Origin: Chitinophaga polysaccharea
GTDB lineage: Bacteria > Bacteroidota > Bacteroidia > Chitinophagales > Chitinophagaceae
Assembly: GCF_007829335.1 (NCBI RefSeq)
Contig: NZ_VIWO01000002.1
Coordinates: 1 to 64,000, forward strand
Reading direction: 5' to 3'
Length of the DNA: 64,000 bases
A model generated the notes under the pieces. It was not told the DNA's origin, ran no database searches, and saw only the letters and a list, made by a program, of their open reading frames with translations. Each line of letters starts with the position of its first letter. The first letter of the stretch is position 1. Both the position numbers and the translations under genes were made by a program. Of the stretch, positions 51,396 to 61,236 are shown in pieces.

Positions 51396-53936
51396 TTATC
51401 TGACTTCAATTATTGCCGCTGCCGGCGACAGTCCTTCGCTCGCTGCTTTCACAATGAGTTTACCTTTTGCGCCTTTCTTCGCTTTTACGATCACCTGCGC
51501 CATGCCGTTAAATGCCGGGCGGTCGTGGCTTTGAAAGGGTACAAAAGAAGTGGGATCACCATTGTCGGTGGCAACGATTTCGCCCGGGCCTTCTACTGAG
51601 AAAGTAACCAGGGGATGCGAACGCGGCACCATAATACCGTCTTTGTCCTGCACGCGGAGGGTAATATAGCAAAGGTCTTCACCGTCGTTGACAACACTTT
51701 TACTTTCAGGCTGCAGGGAGAGTTTGACTGCGCTGCCAGCCGTTTTTATTACATCCGTTGCCCAGGGCTTGCCATCCTTGTAAGCCACTACTTTCAATTC
51801 TCCGGGAGTATATTTCACATCATTCCAGATCAACCTGAAATTTACACCTGGCTGCTTCGTCTTTCTGCCCAGGCTTTTACCATTTAGGAATAGTTCCGCT
51901 TCGTCGCCCGAGGTATATACATGAACGGGAACGATGGAATCTATTCTCTCCGGCCAGTTCCAATGCGGGAAGAGATGCGCCATGGGAAGATTGGGGCGCC
52001 AGTGCGCCTGGTAGCTATAGAAGCGGTCTTTCGGAAACCCGCAGAGATCTACGATGCCAAAATAGCTGCTGCGGGAAGGAGGATTATTTTTCCGGAGTGC
52101 TTCCAGTGCTTTTTCAAGTTCTGCACGCTTGTTAGGGTCATTGCGGAAGTTGAGCAGGTTGGTTTCATCTGAGTTATAGGGAGTAGGTTCGCCCAGGTAG
52201 TCAAAGCCGGTCCATACAAATTCGCCCAGCAGATGCGGATATTTGGCGTTGGTGCGGAATTGCTCATCGGGTGAGCATCCCCAGCCGGGTTTAGCATTAT
52301 CATAGGAAGATACCTGCCAGTTTTTATAATCTCCATCAAAGAAATATTCACCACGTGTGCTCACACAGGAAGAGGTTTCGCTGCCCATGGTGGGCATGTC
52401 TTTATACCTGGGATCGGCGTCCCATTTGGCCTGTTCGGAGAAGAAATAATTGACTCCCATCAGGCCCAGGGCCATTGCGGCGCCTGACTCACGGCCGCCA
52501 TCAGGATCATTATAAGCGTTGGATACGGGGCGTGTGGAGTCTTCTTTACGTACAATATCTGCCAGTTCTTTGGTGATAGCCACATCCCGCTGGTCCATCA
52601 CTTCATTGCCAATAGACCAGATGACCACGGATGGATGATTGCGATCGCGATGTACCAGTGCCTGCAGGTCCTTTTCCCGCCAGTCGGGGAAAAGTTTGTT
52701 ATAGTCGTTCTTTCTTTTTCCATGCTTCCATGCATCGAAAGCTTCATCCCATACCAGGAATCCCAGCTGGTCGGCCAGCTCCAGTAATTCAGGTGCAGGA
52801 GGGTTATGCGATGTACGAATGGCATTACAGCCCATGGCACTTAATATCTTTAATTGCCGGGTCAGGGCACTTTTGTTGATAGCGGCGCCCAGGGCGCCCA
52901 GATCATGGTGGTTACATACGCCTTTGATGGCCACCCGCTTTCCATTCAGCAGAAACCCATCCCGTGGAGTGAATGCAATGGTACGTATACCAAACGCGGT
53001 ATTATACGTATCCACCGTTTTGTTGTTGACTGAAACAATAGTTTGCGCCAGGTAGCGATGAGGGGTTTCAATGCTCCAGCGTTTTGGGGCAATGACATTG
53101 GCAGTAGCATTAGTTATGGCATTATTGCCCGCAGCAATGGTGATAGCGGTAGGTGAGGTAGCCGTAATTTTCTTTACTGGTTTATTATGAATGTCTAATT
53201 CGTAGACATCCGTACGTACTAAAGCCTTTACCGGTGAGGCTCCCTGGTTATCTACAGTTACCTTCACCTGTACAGCCGCTGCTTTATCTGTTACCGTGGG
53301 CGTAGTGATGTAGGTGCCCCAGTGGGCTACGTGTACCTCGTTTGTTTTTACGAGCCAAACATGGCGGTAGATCCCGGCGCCGGGGTACCAGCGCGAATCC
53401 CAGCTCTCCGTATCCAATCTTACGGCTATCACATTTTCCTTACCTGCATGGAGGTAGGGGGTAATATCCATTCTGAAGGAATTATAACCATAAGGCCAGG
53501 TACCCACGTACTGGCCATTTACCCATATTTTGGCATAGGCCATGGCCCCATCGAAGTCCACAAAAATGCGCTTGCCAGCATCGGCCGCAGGTATATTGAA
53601 ATGTTTTCTGTACCAGCCAATACCTTTCCAGGGTAACTTACCGGAATTGCCGTCCAGTTCTATACGGAATGGTCCTGTAATGGCCCAGTCGTGTGGTAAG
53701 TTGAGCTGTTGCCAGGCGCCATCCGCGAGGTGTTCCTCTTCCAGGTGTGCTGGTTCTTCTCTACGGGAACCATCTGCTTGTAATCCAAAACGGGAGAACA
53801 GCCATCCATCATCAAACAATTGGGTGTTTGCAGCGCCCATCCTCACTATGGAGGTCTGTGCCTGGGCGGATGTACCGATGGTTAACAGATATAACCATCC
53901 TGTCAGTACCAGGCGAAAAGCCATACGCTTATTCAT
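51396..53936 (-). CDS. GH2 beta-galactosidase
   Basis: An 846-residue exported family 2 glycoside hydrolase. The signal peptide MNKRMAFRLVLTGWLYLL precedes the sugar-binding (NLPHDWAITGPF) and Ig-like sandwich domains. The TIM barrel contains the landmark IRTSHNPPAPELL, the acid/base E445 in WSIGNEVMD and the nucleophile E520 in MGSETSS. A DUF4982-type domain and a BIG/invasin-like domain follow (LRVQDKDGIMVPRSHPLVTF). The architecture matches many Bacteroidota beta-galactosidases. Likely substrate is a beta-galactoside in hemicellulose or host glycans. With the GH27 and DUF6067 genes it forms a small glycan-degrading locus without SusC/D genes in view. Confidence 0.92.
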   Translation of the reverse strand: MNKRMAFRLVLTGWLYLLTIGTSAQAQTSIVRMGAANTQLFDDGWLFSRFGLQADGSRREEPAHLEEEHLADGAWQQLNLPHDWAITGPFRIELDGNSGKLPWKGIGWYRKHFNIPAADAGKRIFVDFDGAMAYAKIWVNGQYVGTWPYGYNSFRMDITPYLHAGKENVIAVRLDTESWDSRWYPGAGIYRHVWLVKTNEVHVAHWGTYITTPTVTDKAAAVQVKVTVDNQGASPVKALVRTDVYELDIHNKPVKKITATSPTAITIAAGNNAITNATANVIAPKRWSIETPHRYLAQTIVSVNNKTVDTYNTAFGIRTIAFTPRDGFLLNGKRVAIKGVCNHHDLGALGAAINKSALTRQLKILSAMGCNAIRTSHNPPAPELLELADQLGFLVWDEAFDAWKHGKRKNDYNKLFPDWREKDLQALVHRDRNHPSVVIWSIGNEVMDQRDVAITKELADIVRKEDSTRPVSNAYNDPDGGRESGAAMALGLMGVNYFFSEQAKWDADPRYKDMPTMGSETSSCVSTRGEYFFDGDYKNWQVSSYDNAKPGWGCSPDEQFRTNAKYPHLLGEFVWTGFDYLGEPTPYNSDETNLLNFRNDPNKRAELEKALEALRKNNPPSRSSYFGIVDLCGFPKDRFYSYQAHWRPNLPMAHLFPHWNWPERIDSIVPVHVYTSGDEAELFLNGKSLGRKTKQPGVNFRLIWNDVKYTPGELKVVAYKDGKPWATDVIKTAGSAVKLSLQPESKSVVNDGEDLCYITLRVQDKDGIMVPRSHPLVTFSVEGPGEIVATDNGDPTSFVPFQSHDRPAFNGMAQVIVKAKKGAKGKLIVKAASEGLSPAAAIIEVR

Positions 53937-54264
53937 TGTTCTATCAAATTAATGTGATTAAATCACCTGTATCCTGTCATTTATCCTTAGAAAGCCGGTA
54001 TACAATTGTTTTGAAACGTGGGGCTAAGGAACAGGCATCCTGCAAAGGAAGGAAATATCCGGCGGATGAGATGTTACAGTTTTAGCTTTTTCTGGCGTTA
54101 TATTGCCCGGTTTCTTTCACCGCCATCACAACAATCGGTTACAATGGCTCCCCTTAAAAATTTTGGCAAAATCCTGTAACCTTTTATAACCTCATCTCTC
54201 TAATCTTATACAAACAAAAATCTAATACTATGGTTATCATATAACCATCAAATACCAGGTAAAC
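53937..54264. other. Divergent promoter region between GH2 and folE
   Basis: About 330 bases between divergent genes, with no supported gene. It contains inverted repeat arms GGTTACA (54137-54143) and TGTAACC (54175-54181), about 31 bases apart, and a separate palindrome close to the folE start. Confidence 0.4.
54230..54248. promoter_or_regulatory. 19-base palindrome before folE
   Basis: ATGGTTAT and ATAACCAT flank a CAT centre, ending 16 bases before the folE start codon. The position in the presumed leader and perfect symmetry suggest an operator or a small stem at the start of translation. Confidence 0.35.
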
Positions 54265-54885
54265 ATGCAGACAGATTTTGCGAAAGAGTCGATTGTAGCA
54301 CACAGTAACATAACATTGACAAGCGAAGAGAAGATTAAAGTGATCCGGTATCACTTTCGCGAGATTATGCTGGCCCTTGGCCTCGACCTCGAAGACGACA
54401 GCCTGAAAGACACCCCGGGCAGAGTAGCTAAAATGTTCGTGAACGAAACCTTTTCAGGCTTGAATCCTGTGAATGAGCCTTCTGTGACGCTGTTTGAAAA
54501 TAAATTTAAGTACAACGAAATCGTACTGGAAAAGGATATTCCCTTATACTCTTATTGCGAGCATCATTTCGTTCCCATCATTGGCAAAGTGCATATTGCC
54601 TATATTTCCAAAGGTATGGTCATCGGTTTGTCCAAGTTGAACCGGATCACGGAATACTTTTCCAAACGGCCACAGGTGCAGGAACGATTAACCATCCAGA
54701 TCGCCGAATACCTGAAGAAGGTGATGGAGATGGAAGATGTAGCGGTCATTATCAAAGCAGAACACTTATGCGTAGCTTCCAGGGGCGTTAACCATACCGG
54801 TTGTTCCACGGTTACCCAGAGTTTGCACGGCGAATTTCTTAGGAAGGAACGCAGCAGTGAGCTTTACAGCCTGCTGGCTATTTAA
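54265..54885 (+). CDS. folE: GTP cyclohydrolase I (FolE)
   Basis: A 206-residue enzyme that converts GTP to 7,8-dihydroneopterin triphosphate, the first step in tetrahydrofolate and pterin synthesis. Zn2+ ligands are in YSYCEHHFVP (C98, H101) and HLCVASRGV (C169). The helical start DDSLKDTPGRVAKMF and the GLSKLNRITEYFSKRPQVQERL region are diagnostic. The second motif reads CVASRGV instead of the more usual CMxxRGV, which is within family variation. The active site sits at subunit interfaces of a decamer. The gene stands alone after a divergent GH2 gene, with a palindrome in its leader. Confidence 0.95.
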   Translation: MQTDFAKESIVAHSNITLTSEEKIKVIRYHFREIMLALGLDLEDDSLKDTPGRVAKMFVNETFSGLNPVNEPSVTLFENKFKYNEIVLEKDIPLYSYCEHHFVPIIGKVHIAYISKGMVIGLSKLNRITEYFSKRPQVQERLTIQIAEYLKKVMEMEDVAVIIKAEHLCVASRGVNHTGCSTVTQSLHGEFLRKERSSELYSLLAI

Positions 54886-54943
54886 TAGTGTGATGGAATA
54901 ATGCCCCGGCAGACATGGTATTGGGTGTTTGCAGGGGCTGGCA

Positions 54944-56029
54944 TTATTTTTTTACCATCCAGAGGCCGGTGCTCCCCGGTTTTCTTTCATCCGTTGCCTT
55001 TTTCAGCAACGTATCTCCGGAAGTTATATTACCAAATACTTCCACGCCAGCGTCGACAGTCATTCCCTGGCGAACATCTACCCATTCTGCTTTTCCGTCT
55101 TTTACCCGGATAACAAATTTCTTTTCCTGGGTGGTGGCTACCGATGAGAATGGGACAACAAAGGAGGGGGTATTTCTTTCCAGTGGAATCTTTACATAAC
55201 AGAAAACACCTGCCTTTAAACGGTGATCGTTATTATCTACTTTGAACTCCCATAACTCGGTGCGGGTGTTAGGATCTATTGTTTCTGACTTGCGGGCAAG
55301 CGCTGCTTTAAAACGTTCTGTGGGGTAGGCATCCACCCTGAAGTCAATATTGGTAAGGCCTCCGGCAGCAGCGACATATATCTCAGGAACGGCTACACGT
55401 AAACGCAGCACGTTGTTGTTTTGTATGGTCAGTAACATGGCGTTGGTACCTACCAGTGCACCGGGATCTGCCTTACGGGCGGTAATTACGCCATCGAAAG
55501 GAGCAATGATATAGAGATATCCTGATACCGCTTTATAGGATTGCGCCTGCCGGCCTGCTGCTACAAAGGAGGCACTGTCGGCCTGCATCTGGTTACGACT
55601 GCGTTCCAGGTCTACCGGGGCAACAATACCCGGTGTATTGGCCTGTGATGCCCGGTACAACCTTTCGTAGTTATCTTTACTGGATGCCCATCTCGATTTA
55701 GCCGCCTGCAGGGCCGCTTCCGATTCGGCCAGCCGGCTGTTTACTTCCGGCGCTTCTATTACTGCCAGCACCTGGCCTTTCTTCACCCGGTCGCCCATGT
55801 CTACCTTCACTTCTTTGACAAAGCCCTGGACTTTCGCAAAGAGTTCGGCGTTTTCATAAGGCATCAGTTCGGCGGTGAATTCTGCTGTTTTTTTCAGCGT
55901 ATCCTGTTTCAGGATGAATACCGGCACGGTATCCGCTGCGGGTGTATTTGTACCTGCATCCGGTGCAGGCGTGTGCTGACCACAAGCTGAAATAAGGAGC
56001 AGTAAAGAGAAAGAAGCGATGATCCGCAT
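54944..56029 (-). CDS. RND efflux membrane-fusion lipoprotein
   Basis: A periplasmic adaptor of 361 residues from the preferred start, anchored by lipid. MRIIASFSLLLLISACGQ shows a lipobox ISAC with the acylated Cys. Landmarks of the HlyD/AcrA family are FVKEVKVDMGDRVKKGQVLAVIEAPE (lipoyl half-domain, seen as a run), the coiled-coil ALQAAKSRWASSKDNYERLY and the second lipoyl half with APFDGVITARKADPGALV. The upstream frame extends to 56161 but overlaps the RND gene; the ATG at 56029 gives the normal lipoprotein signal. It starts 16 bases after the RND gene and completes the tripartite pump with TolC-like and RND proteins. Confidence 0.9.
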   Translation of the reverse strand: MRIIASFSLLLLISACGQHTPAPDAGTNTPAADTVPVFILKQDTLKKTAEFTAELMPYENAELFAKVQGFVKEVKVDMGDRVKKGQVLAVIEAPEVNSRLAESEAALQAAKSRWASSKDNYERLYRASQANTPGIVAPVDLERSRNQMQADSASFVAAGRQAQSYKAVSGYLYIIAPFDGVITARKADPGALVGTNAMLLTIQNNNVLRLRVAVPEIYVAAAGGLTNIDFRVDAYPTERFKAALARKSETIDPNTRTELWEFKVDNNDHRLKAGVFCYVKIPLERNTPSFVVPFSSVATTQEKKFVIRVKDGKAEWVDVRQGMTVDAGVEVFGNITSGDTLLKKATDERKPGSTGLWMVKK

Positions 56030-56045
56030 ATAGTTGATTGATATG

Positions 56046-59000
56046 TTATGATTGTTTGTCATAGTAAGTACTTTTTTCATCGTCAGGATCCAGGGAAACA
56101 TATTTGTACACTTTTCTTCCCGCCACCCATTGGTAAACATGCGGAAGAAAGAACAATACACTGATGGCAGAGAATAATAGACCTCCTATTACCGCGATGC
56201 CCAGGGGGGCGGTTTGATCGCCGCCTTCCGATAGCCCTAATGCCATAGGAATCATACCGGCAATCATCGCGGCGCTGGTCATGAGAATGGGCCGGAGCCG
56301 GTTTTCAGCCGCCTGTAGCTGCGGATGCGTTACGTTGTTTTTCCGGTAATGTTCTGCATTAGTAATAAAAAGTACCGCGTTGGCAATGGCCACACCCACT
56401 GCCATGATGGTGCCCATGTAGGATTGTATATTCAGCGAATTGCCGGTTAGCAGTAAAAAGAGCAGCGCACCCGCTACCACGGCCGGAATAACAGATAATA
56501 CGGTGAAGGCTACCCGGAATGATTGGAAATATACCGCCATTACCAGGAAGATGACCACGATAGCGATCAGTAGGCCAAACTGCAGACTAGTGAGGGTTTC
56601 CTCCAGGAGGACAGGCTGTCCGCGCAAAATTATTTTGGCGCCGTTGGGTAGTTGCCCGATGCTTGCGATGGTCTGTTTCACCTGTTTAAAAACGGATCCC
56701 AGATCCTGTTTATGCACGTTAGCCGTAATGGTGATGTAGCGTTGCTGATTCAGCCGGTCGTATTCTCCTGGCATGGATATCCGTTTCCAGCTGGCCACTT
56801 CGCTCAGGTAGTGCGTGGTGCCGTTGCCGCCGGAAACAGGGATGGCTTCCAGTTGACTGGTGCTGTTCATTTTAAATTCAGGATACTGTACCTGCACCTG
56901 GTAGGCAGTACCGGTGGCTTTGTCCAGCCAGTAGTTGGGTGTGGTAAAGCGACTGGAAGATGTAGCGGCCACGGTAGACCGGGCAATTTGCTCGCTGGTA
57001 AGCCCTAGCTGGCCCGCTTTTACGCGGTCCACTTCCAGCCGGATCGCCGGATAGTCGGTCGGCGTTGCTATCTGAAGATCACGCAGGGAAGGGATGGCCG
57101 ACAGCTTTTTTACCAGCTGTTCCGCTGTTTTTTTGCCTTCCGCCAGGTTCTTGTTTACCACGGCAATTTCTATGGGATTGCTGCTGCCGAGATTTAACAC
57201 CTGCTCTACGATATCGCCGGGTTCAAACGACAGTTTAGCACCGGGAATAGCCGCTATAGCCGCTGCCCGCAGCTGCTCCCGGAAGGTGGCGATAGGCATC
57301 GCCCCCCGGTTGAGTTTTATTTTTAACACGGCTTCATGGGGCCCGCTGGTCCACAGGTGAATGTAGTTGACCGGGTAACTGGAGGGCTGGGTACCTATGA
57401 AAGCGGAGGTGATAGCTATGTTTTGTTTCCCTGCAATGCTATCGGTCAGCGACAACAGTTTCCGGGTGGCGTCCTCTGTTCTTTCAAAGCGGGTGCCTAC
57501 GGGTAAGCGTAGCCGCACTTGCGCTTGTCCGCTGTCGGTTTGCGGAAATAATTCGGTGCCGGTGAAGGTGAAAAGCAGGATCGCCCCTCCGATAGAAACC
57601 AGGAGAAATAACACGGTATCTAACCGGAAGCTGAATTTGCGGCGCTCGCCGGCAGTAACGTAACGTTGTTTTAACCGGTCGAAAAATCCGGGTACCTTTC
57701 TTTCCTGCGCTGGTAGCGATGGTTTGAATAGCCAGTTGGCCACCACGGGCACAAATGTTTGTGATAAAATAAATGAGGCAATCATCGCAAAACCCACGGC
57801 CAGCGATAATGGCATGAACATCGCCCGGGGAACGCCATTCATGAACATGGCGGGAACAAATACGGAGAGGATACTCAGCAGGATCAGCAATTTCGGACCG
57901 GCTATTTCCATGCTGGCATCGGCAATAGCGCGGGCTTTGGTTTTGCCCGTTTCCATATGCCGGTGAATATTTTCTATGGTAACGGTAGCTTCATCTACCA
58001 GGATACCGACGGACAATGCAAGGCCACCCAATGTCATGATGTTGATGGTTTGTCCCGTGAGGTACAACAGGATGGCCGATGAAAGCAATGCCAGGGGGAT
58101 GGTCATGATCACGATGAGCGCACTGCGCTTGTCGCCCAGGAAGAGCAGCACCATTAAGCCGGTAAGGATGGCACCCAGTCCACCTTCAAACAAAAGGCTT
58201 TTTAATGAGTTGATCACATAGCCTGATTGATCGAAAGCGTAAGTCACTTTTATATCCGATGGTATAGCCGCCTGCATGTCGGGCAATGCCGCTTTTACCC
58301 GTTGCACTACATCCCAGGTGGAAGCGTCGGCCCTTTTGGTAACGGGAATATATACAGAACGCTTCCCATTCACCAGGGCATAGCTGGTAGTCACATCGGC
58401 GCCGAGGCTTACGTTGGCAATATCTTTTACGTATACCGTTGGTCCTGCGCCTAATTGGAGCGGCGTATTCTGCAGGTCCTGCAATGATTCAATCACGCTG
58501 TTCTGCGGCGTAATGTAGGTAGAGTCGCCAATGCGCACATTACCCGCGGGCGATATGGAATTCGATTTAGCGATGGCCTGTACTACCTGGTCGGGCGCCA
58601 GGTTATAACTCCGCAGCTTATCAGGATCGATCGTGATGAGCACTGTTTTTTGGTTACCACCGAAGGGTGGTGGCGCCGATACACCCGGTAAAGTAGCAAA
58701 CATGGGTCGGACGCGGAACAGGGCAAGGTCGGATATTTCACTTAATGAGCGGCTATCGGAACTGAATACCAGCTGACCTACCGGCACACTGCCTGCATCG
58801 AAGCGGGTGATAAAAGGCGGCACGGTGCCGGGAGGCATGAAGGCCCTGGCACGGTTAACATATCCAACCACTTCAGCCATAGCCTGGCTCATGTCGGTGC
58901 CTTCGTTGAACTCAATCTTAATGAGTGCCGCACCCTGTATATTCCGGGAATCGACAGATTTTACGCCGGTGATATACAAAAAATGATATTCATAGTAAGA

Positions 59001-59192
59001 GGTAACAAAACCCTCCATTTGTTCGGGTGACAGCCCTCCGTATGGCTGCGCCACATACACCACCGGCAGTCCCAGTCGCGGGAAAATATCCACCTTGGCC
59101 TGACGGATGGAGAGGTAAGAGAAAAATGCAATAAACAGCACAGCTACCAGGATGGTAACCGGATGTCGTAATGCCGAGCGGATTAGCTTCAT
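56046..59192 (-). CDS. RND-family efflux pump inner-membrane transporter
   Basis: A 1048-residue RND transporter of AcrB/HAE size. It begins MKLIRSALRHPVTILVAVLF, the first transmembrane helix, and has the proton-relay motif in TM4, GILVDEATVTIENIHRHM, where Asp-Glu replaces the usual Asp-Asp. The periplasmic loops include SPAGNVRIGDSTYITPQN and a porter domain; later segments GTIMAVGVAIANAVLF and RLRPILMTSAAMIAGMIPMA match conserved RND motifs of TM10-TM12. Substrate cannot be inferred; heavy-metal (CusA-like) or drug efflux are both possible, and the neighbouring ChrB-type genes hint at metal or oxyanion stress. It is cotranscribed with the TolC-like (18-base gap) and fusion genes. Confidence 0.93.
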   Translation of the reverse strand: MKLIRSALRHPVTILVAVLFIAFFSYLSIRQAKVDIFPRLGLPVVYVAQPYGGLSPEQMEGFVTSYYEYHFLYITGVKSVDSRNIQGAALIKIEFNEGTDMSQAMAEVVGYVNRARAFMPPGTVPPFITRFDAGSVPVGQLVFSSDSRSLSEISDLALFRVRPMFATLPGVSAPPPFGGNQKTVLITIDPDKLRSYNLAPDQVVQAIAKSNSISPAGNVRIGDSTYITPQNSVIESLQDLQNTPLQLGAGPTVYVKDIANVSLGADVTTSYALVNGKRSVYIPVTKRADASTWDVVQRVKAALPDMQAAIPSDIKVTYAFDQSGYVINSLKSLLFEGGLGAILTGLMVLLFLGDKRSALIVIMTIPLALLSSAILLYLTGQTINIMTLGGLALSVGILVDEATVTIENIHRHMETGKTKARAIADASMEIAGPKLLILLSILSVFVPAMFMNGVPRAMFMPLSLAVGFAMIASFILSQTFVPVVANWLFKPSLPAQERKVPGFFDRLKQRYVTAGERRKFSFRLDTVLFLLVSIGGAILLFTFTGTELFPQTDSGQAQVRLRLPVGTRFERTEDATRKLLSLTDSIAGKQNIAITSAFIGTQPSSYPVNYIHLWTSGPHEAVLKIKLNRGAMPIATFREQLRAAAIAAIPGAKLSFEPGDIVEQVLNLGSSNPIEIAVVNKNLAEGKKTAEQLVKKLSAIPSLRDLQIATPTDYPAIRLEVDRVKAGQLGLTSEQIARSTVAATSSSRFTTPNYWLDKATGTAYQVQVQYPEFKMNSTSQLEAIPVSGGNGTTHYLSEVASWKRISMPGEYDRLNQQRYITITANVHKQDLGSVFKQVKQTIASIGQLPNGAKIILRGQPVLLEETLTSLQFGLLIAIVVIFLVMAVYFQSFRVAFTVLSVIPAVVAGALLFLLLTGNSLNIQSYMGTIMAVGVAIANAVLFITNAEHYRKNNVTHPQLQAAENRLRPILMTSAAMIAGMIPMALGLSEGGDQTAPLGIAVIGGLLFSAISVLFFLPHVYQWVAGRKVYKYVSLDPDDEKSTYYDKQS

Positions 59193-59209
59193 AATGCTTG
59201 CTTATATCG

Positions 59210-60589
59210 TTATTTCAGGTTGTCCGTAAACGTGGCCAGCTGGCCGTTTGCCACCGCGATGTCCAACAGGGCGCGCCAGGCTTGCAGAAATGCGCCTGCT
59301 TCCCCGGTTTCTGCTTTGAGCAGATCGTACTGGCCTTGTATCAGGCGGGTAAAATCTACTAACCCACTGGCATAGCTCAATTTCAGTCCTTCAAAAGCGA
59401 AGCGTGCTGCCTGTGATTGCACCACGGCTTGTTTGGTAATCAGGATATTCTGATCGTAGTTGTACCGGCTAGCTTCTTTTTGCTTTTGGAGGTTGAGTGT
59501 AACCTGGTCGAGCTGCGCTTCATCTGCTTTGAGCATAGCGCTGTACTGCTTTTTTTTCAGTTGTACTTCTGAGAATTGAAGGATGGGGAAACTGATTTGG
59601 ACGCCGGCGCCGTAATTTTTGTGGGAGAGCGACCAGCCGTCTGCTTTATCGATGCTGCCATCAGCTTTAACGCCGGAACCTCTCGCATAGGCATTGGCCC
59701 ATAGGTCGAGCTTCGGTCGCCAGGTGCGTGTTATTTCTTTCAATGATGTTTGCGTTACTTCTTTTTTCACCTGGTAGTATTGATACAGCGGGTTAGCGGT
59801 TGGTCCGGCAGTAGTGTCGGCCATTTGCGGTAACTGGCTGAGGAGCGTAGTATCGGCGAGGAACAGGTGGTTTGGTGGGTCTGGCAGTCCCGTTATCCTG
59901 GTGAGTTCGGCCAGCTGAGCATAGTATTGTCGCTGTACGATCAGCAGGTCTGTTTTGGCTTGCGCCAATGCTGATTGAAATTGTGTGGTGTCTATGCCGG
60001 GGCGTAGTCCTTCCCGGGTAAAGACCAGCGATTGCTGTAGCCCTGCATTGGTGCGGTCGATATTGGCCTGGTATGTTTGCATCAGTTTTTGCAGATATAC
60101 CGCATCCAGGTACACCGATAAGGCCGCATACTGTTGGCGGAACAGGGCATCGTTGTAGGTACTGTTGGCCAGTTTGTATTGGGCCGTGGCTTTTTCGATA
60201 GCAGCACTCCGCTGGCCAAACGTGAGAGGATTCCACTTCAGCATAATGCCGGCAGCAGTACCGGGCACCGGGTCATAAATATTACCTGCAGACGGCGGAC
60301 CGCTGATTGGTAATATTAAGCCGGGATAGCTCATACCAGTGATATTGTTGTAGGTGGCATATCCTGCCTGGTAGCCGATATTTACATCCGGCAACAAAGT
60401 GTTTTTTGCCAGGCTTATGTTATATTGACTGCTTTTGGTCTGTTCTTCGTAGGCCTTTATTTGTGGTTGAGAAGATTGTACGAGTGTTAGTACATCCTTT
60501 ATATGCAGCGTTTTCTGTTGTGCGTAAACGCGGAGAGAGCATAGAATGGCGCTGCCAAGGAGGATCATCTTTCTATGAGAAGCATTCAT
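59210..60589 (-). CDS. TolC-like outer-membrane efflux protein
   Basis: A 459-residue outer-membrane channel of the TolC family, with signal peptide MNASHRKMILLGSAILCSL, then RVYAQQ. Two repeats of the outer-membrane efflux domain occur, with helices such as KAYEEQTKSSQYNISLAKNT and LPDVNIGYQAGYATYNNITG in the first, and QKEASRYNYDQNILITKQAV, then FAFEGLKLSYASGLVDFTRL in the second. It is the first gene of the RND set, starting 85 bases below the ChrB-domain gene and followed by the RND transporter after 17 bases. It forms the exit duct of the pump. Confidence 0.92.
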   Translation of the reverse strand: MNASHRKMILLGSAILCSLRVYAQQKTLHIKDVLTLVQSSQPQIKAYEEQTKSSQYNISLAKNTLLPDVNIGYQAGYATYNNITGMSYPGLILPISGPPSAGNIYDPVPGTAAGIMLKWNPLTFGQRSAAIEKATAQYKLANSTYNDALFRQQYAALSVYLDAVYLQKLMQTYQANIDRTNAGLQQSLVFTREGLRPGIDTTQFQSALAQAKTDLLIVQRQYYAQLAELTRITGLPDPPNHLFLADTTLLSQLPQMADTTAGPTANPLYQYYQVKKEVTQTSLKEITRTWRPKLDLWANAYARGSGVKADGSIDKADGWSLSHKNYGAGVQISFPILQFSEVQLKKKQYSAMLKADEAQLDQVTLNLQKQKEASRYNYDQNILITKQAVVQSQAARFAFEGLKLSYASGLVDFTRLIQGQYDLLKAETGEAGAFLQAWRALLDIAVANGQLATFTDNLK

Positions 60590-60674
60590 TCGTCAAATAT
60601 ATCTATATAATAAACTTTTTTATATTAAAAAATTATTCCCGGGCCGGAATCCCCTATCAGCGGGCACTGCAATG

Positions 60675-61142
60675 CTATTGTTTATTTGGAGGCAGCGTTT
60701 CAGCCCAGGTATGTTGCTCCGATTGCCGGTATTTTGCCCAGCTGTAGAGGGCATCATATACCTTTCGGCCTATTTCCAGCATCTCTGTATCACTTTCATG
60801 GTTATACGAAAGTCCGGCCGAAATAGCCCAGAGTCCTGCTGCCTGCGGGGCAAGATGGAACCGGTCCGTATCTGCCGCGCGGACAATCACAGCCAGTTGC
60901 AGCAGGGCCGGGTCATCCAGCTGATATCTTTTGAGAAAGTAGTCAAAAGAACAAAATTCTCCTTCGTGGGAATGTGCTACACCTGGGATGTCGAAAGGAA
61001 TGGCGTCATATTCCCGTGCTTTTTCCAGTACCTGGTTGGCAGGTACGTAGATGATTTCCGCATCGGGATCGATAAAGCGGAATATCAGCCATGGACAAGC
61101 AATACGGTCTATTTTAGGACGCTCGCGGGTAATCCATTTCAT
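60675..61142 (-). CDS. Stand-alone ChrB-type domain protein
   Basis: A 155-residue protein equal to the ChrB C-terminal (chromate-resistance) domain. It starts MKWITRERPKIDRIACPWLI, then FRFIDPDAEIIYVPA; the pattern IPFDIPGVAHSHEGEFCSFD and VIVRAADTDRFHLAPQAAGL follows, as in ChrB. ChrB proteins sense or help in chromate resistance, and the domain may have a detoxifying activity of its own. It is about 65% alike by eye to the N-terminal half of the ChrB-AraC protein at 62298, so they are duplicates. A 27-bp exact repeat lies 60 bases upstream. It is followed by the TolC-like gene. Confidence 0.85.
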   Translation of the reverse strand: MKWITRERPKIDRIACPWLIFRFIDPDAEIIYVPANQVLEKAREYDAIPFDIPGVAHSHEGEFCSFDYFLKRYQLDDPALLQLAVIVRAADTDRFHLAPQAAGLWAISAGLSYNHESDTEMLEIGRKVYDALYSWAKYRQSEQHTWAETLPPNKQ

Positions 61143-61201
61143 GATGTTGGATGTTATACCTGCAAGTTCATACTATAGATATTGGGAAAATAGCACGAAT
61201 A

Positions 61202-61228
61202 ATAAGGTTTAGTCTATTTTTTACTTTT
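61202..61228. repeat. 27-bp repeat, copy A (upstream of the ChrB-domain gene)
   Basis: The 27 bases from ATAAGGTTTAGTCTATTTTT onward are identical to 62286-62312. Similarity extends to the left (61187-61201), where a CTATTTT element is shared on the minus strand. The minus-strand gene at 61142 starts 60 bases further on, so the copy sits in promoter position. Confidence 0.6.
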
Positions 61229-61236
61229 GACGGAAA

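Noticed and set aside
56030..56161. Longer start for the membrane-fusion protein
   Set aside because: It overlaps the RND gene and would bury the lipoprotein signal; ATG 56029 gives a proper lipobox.
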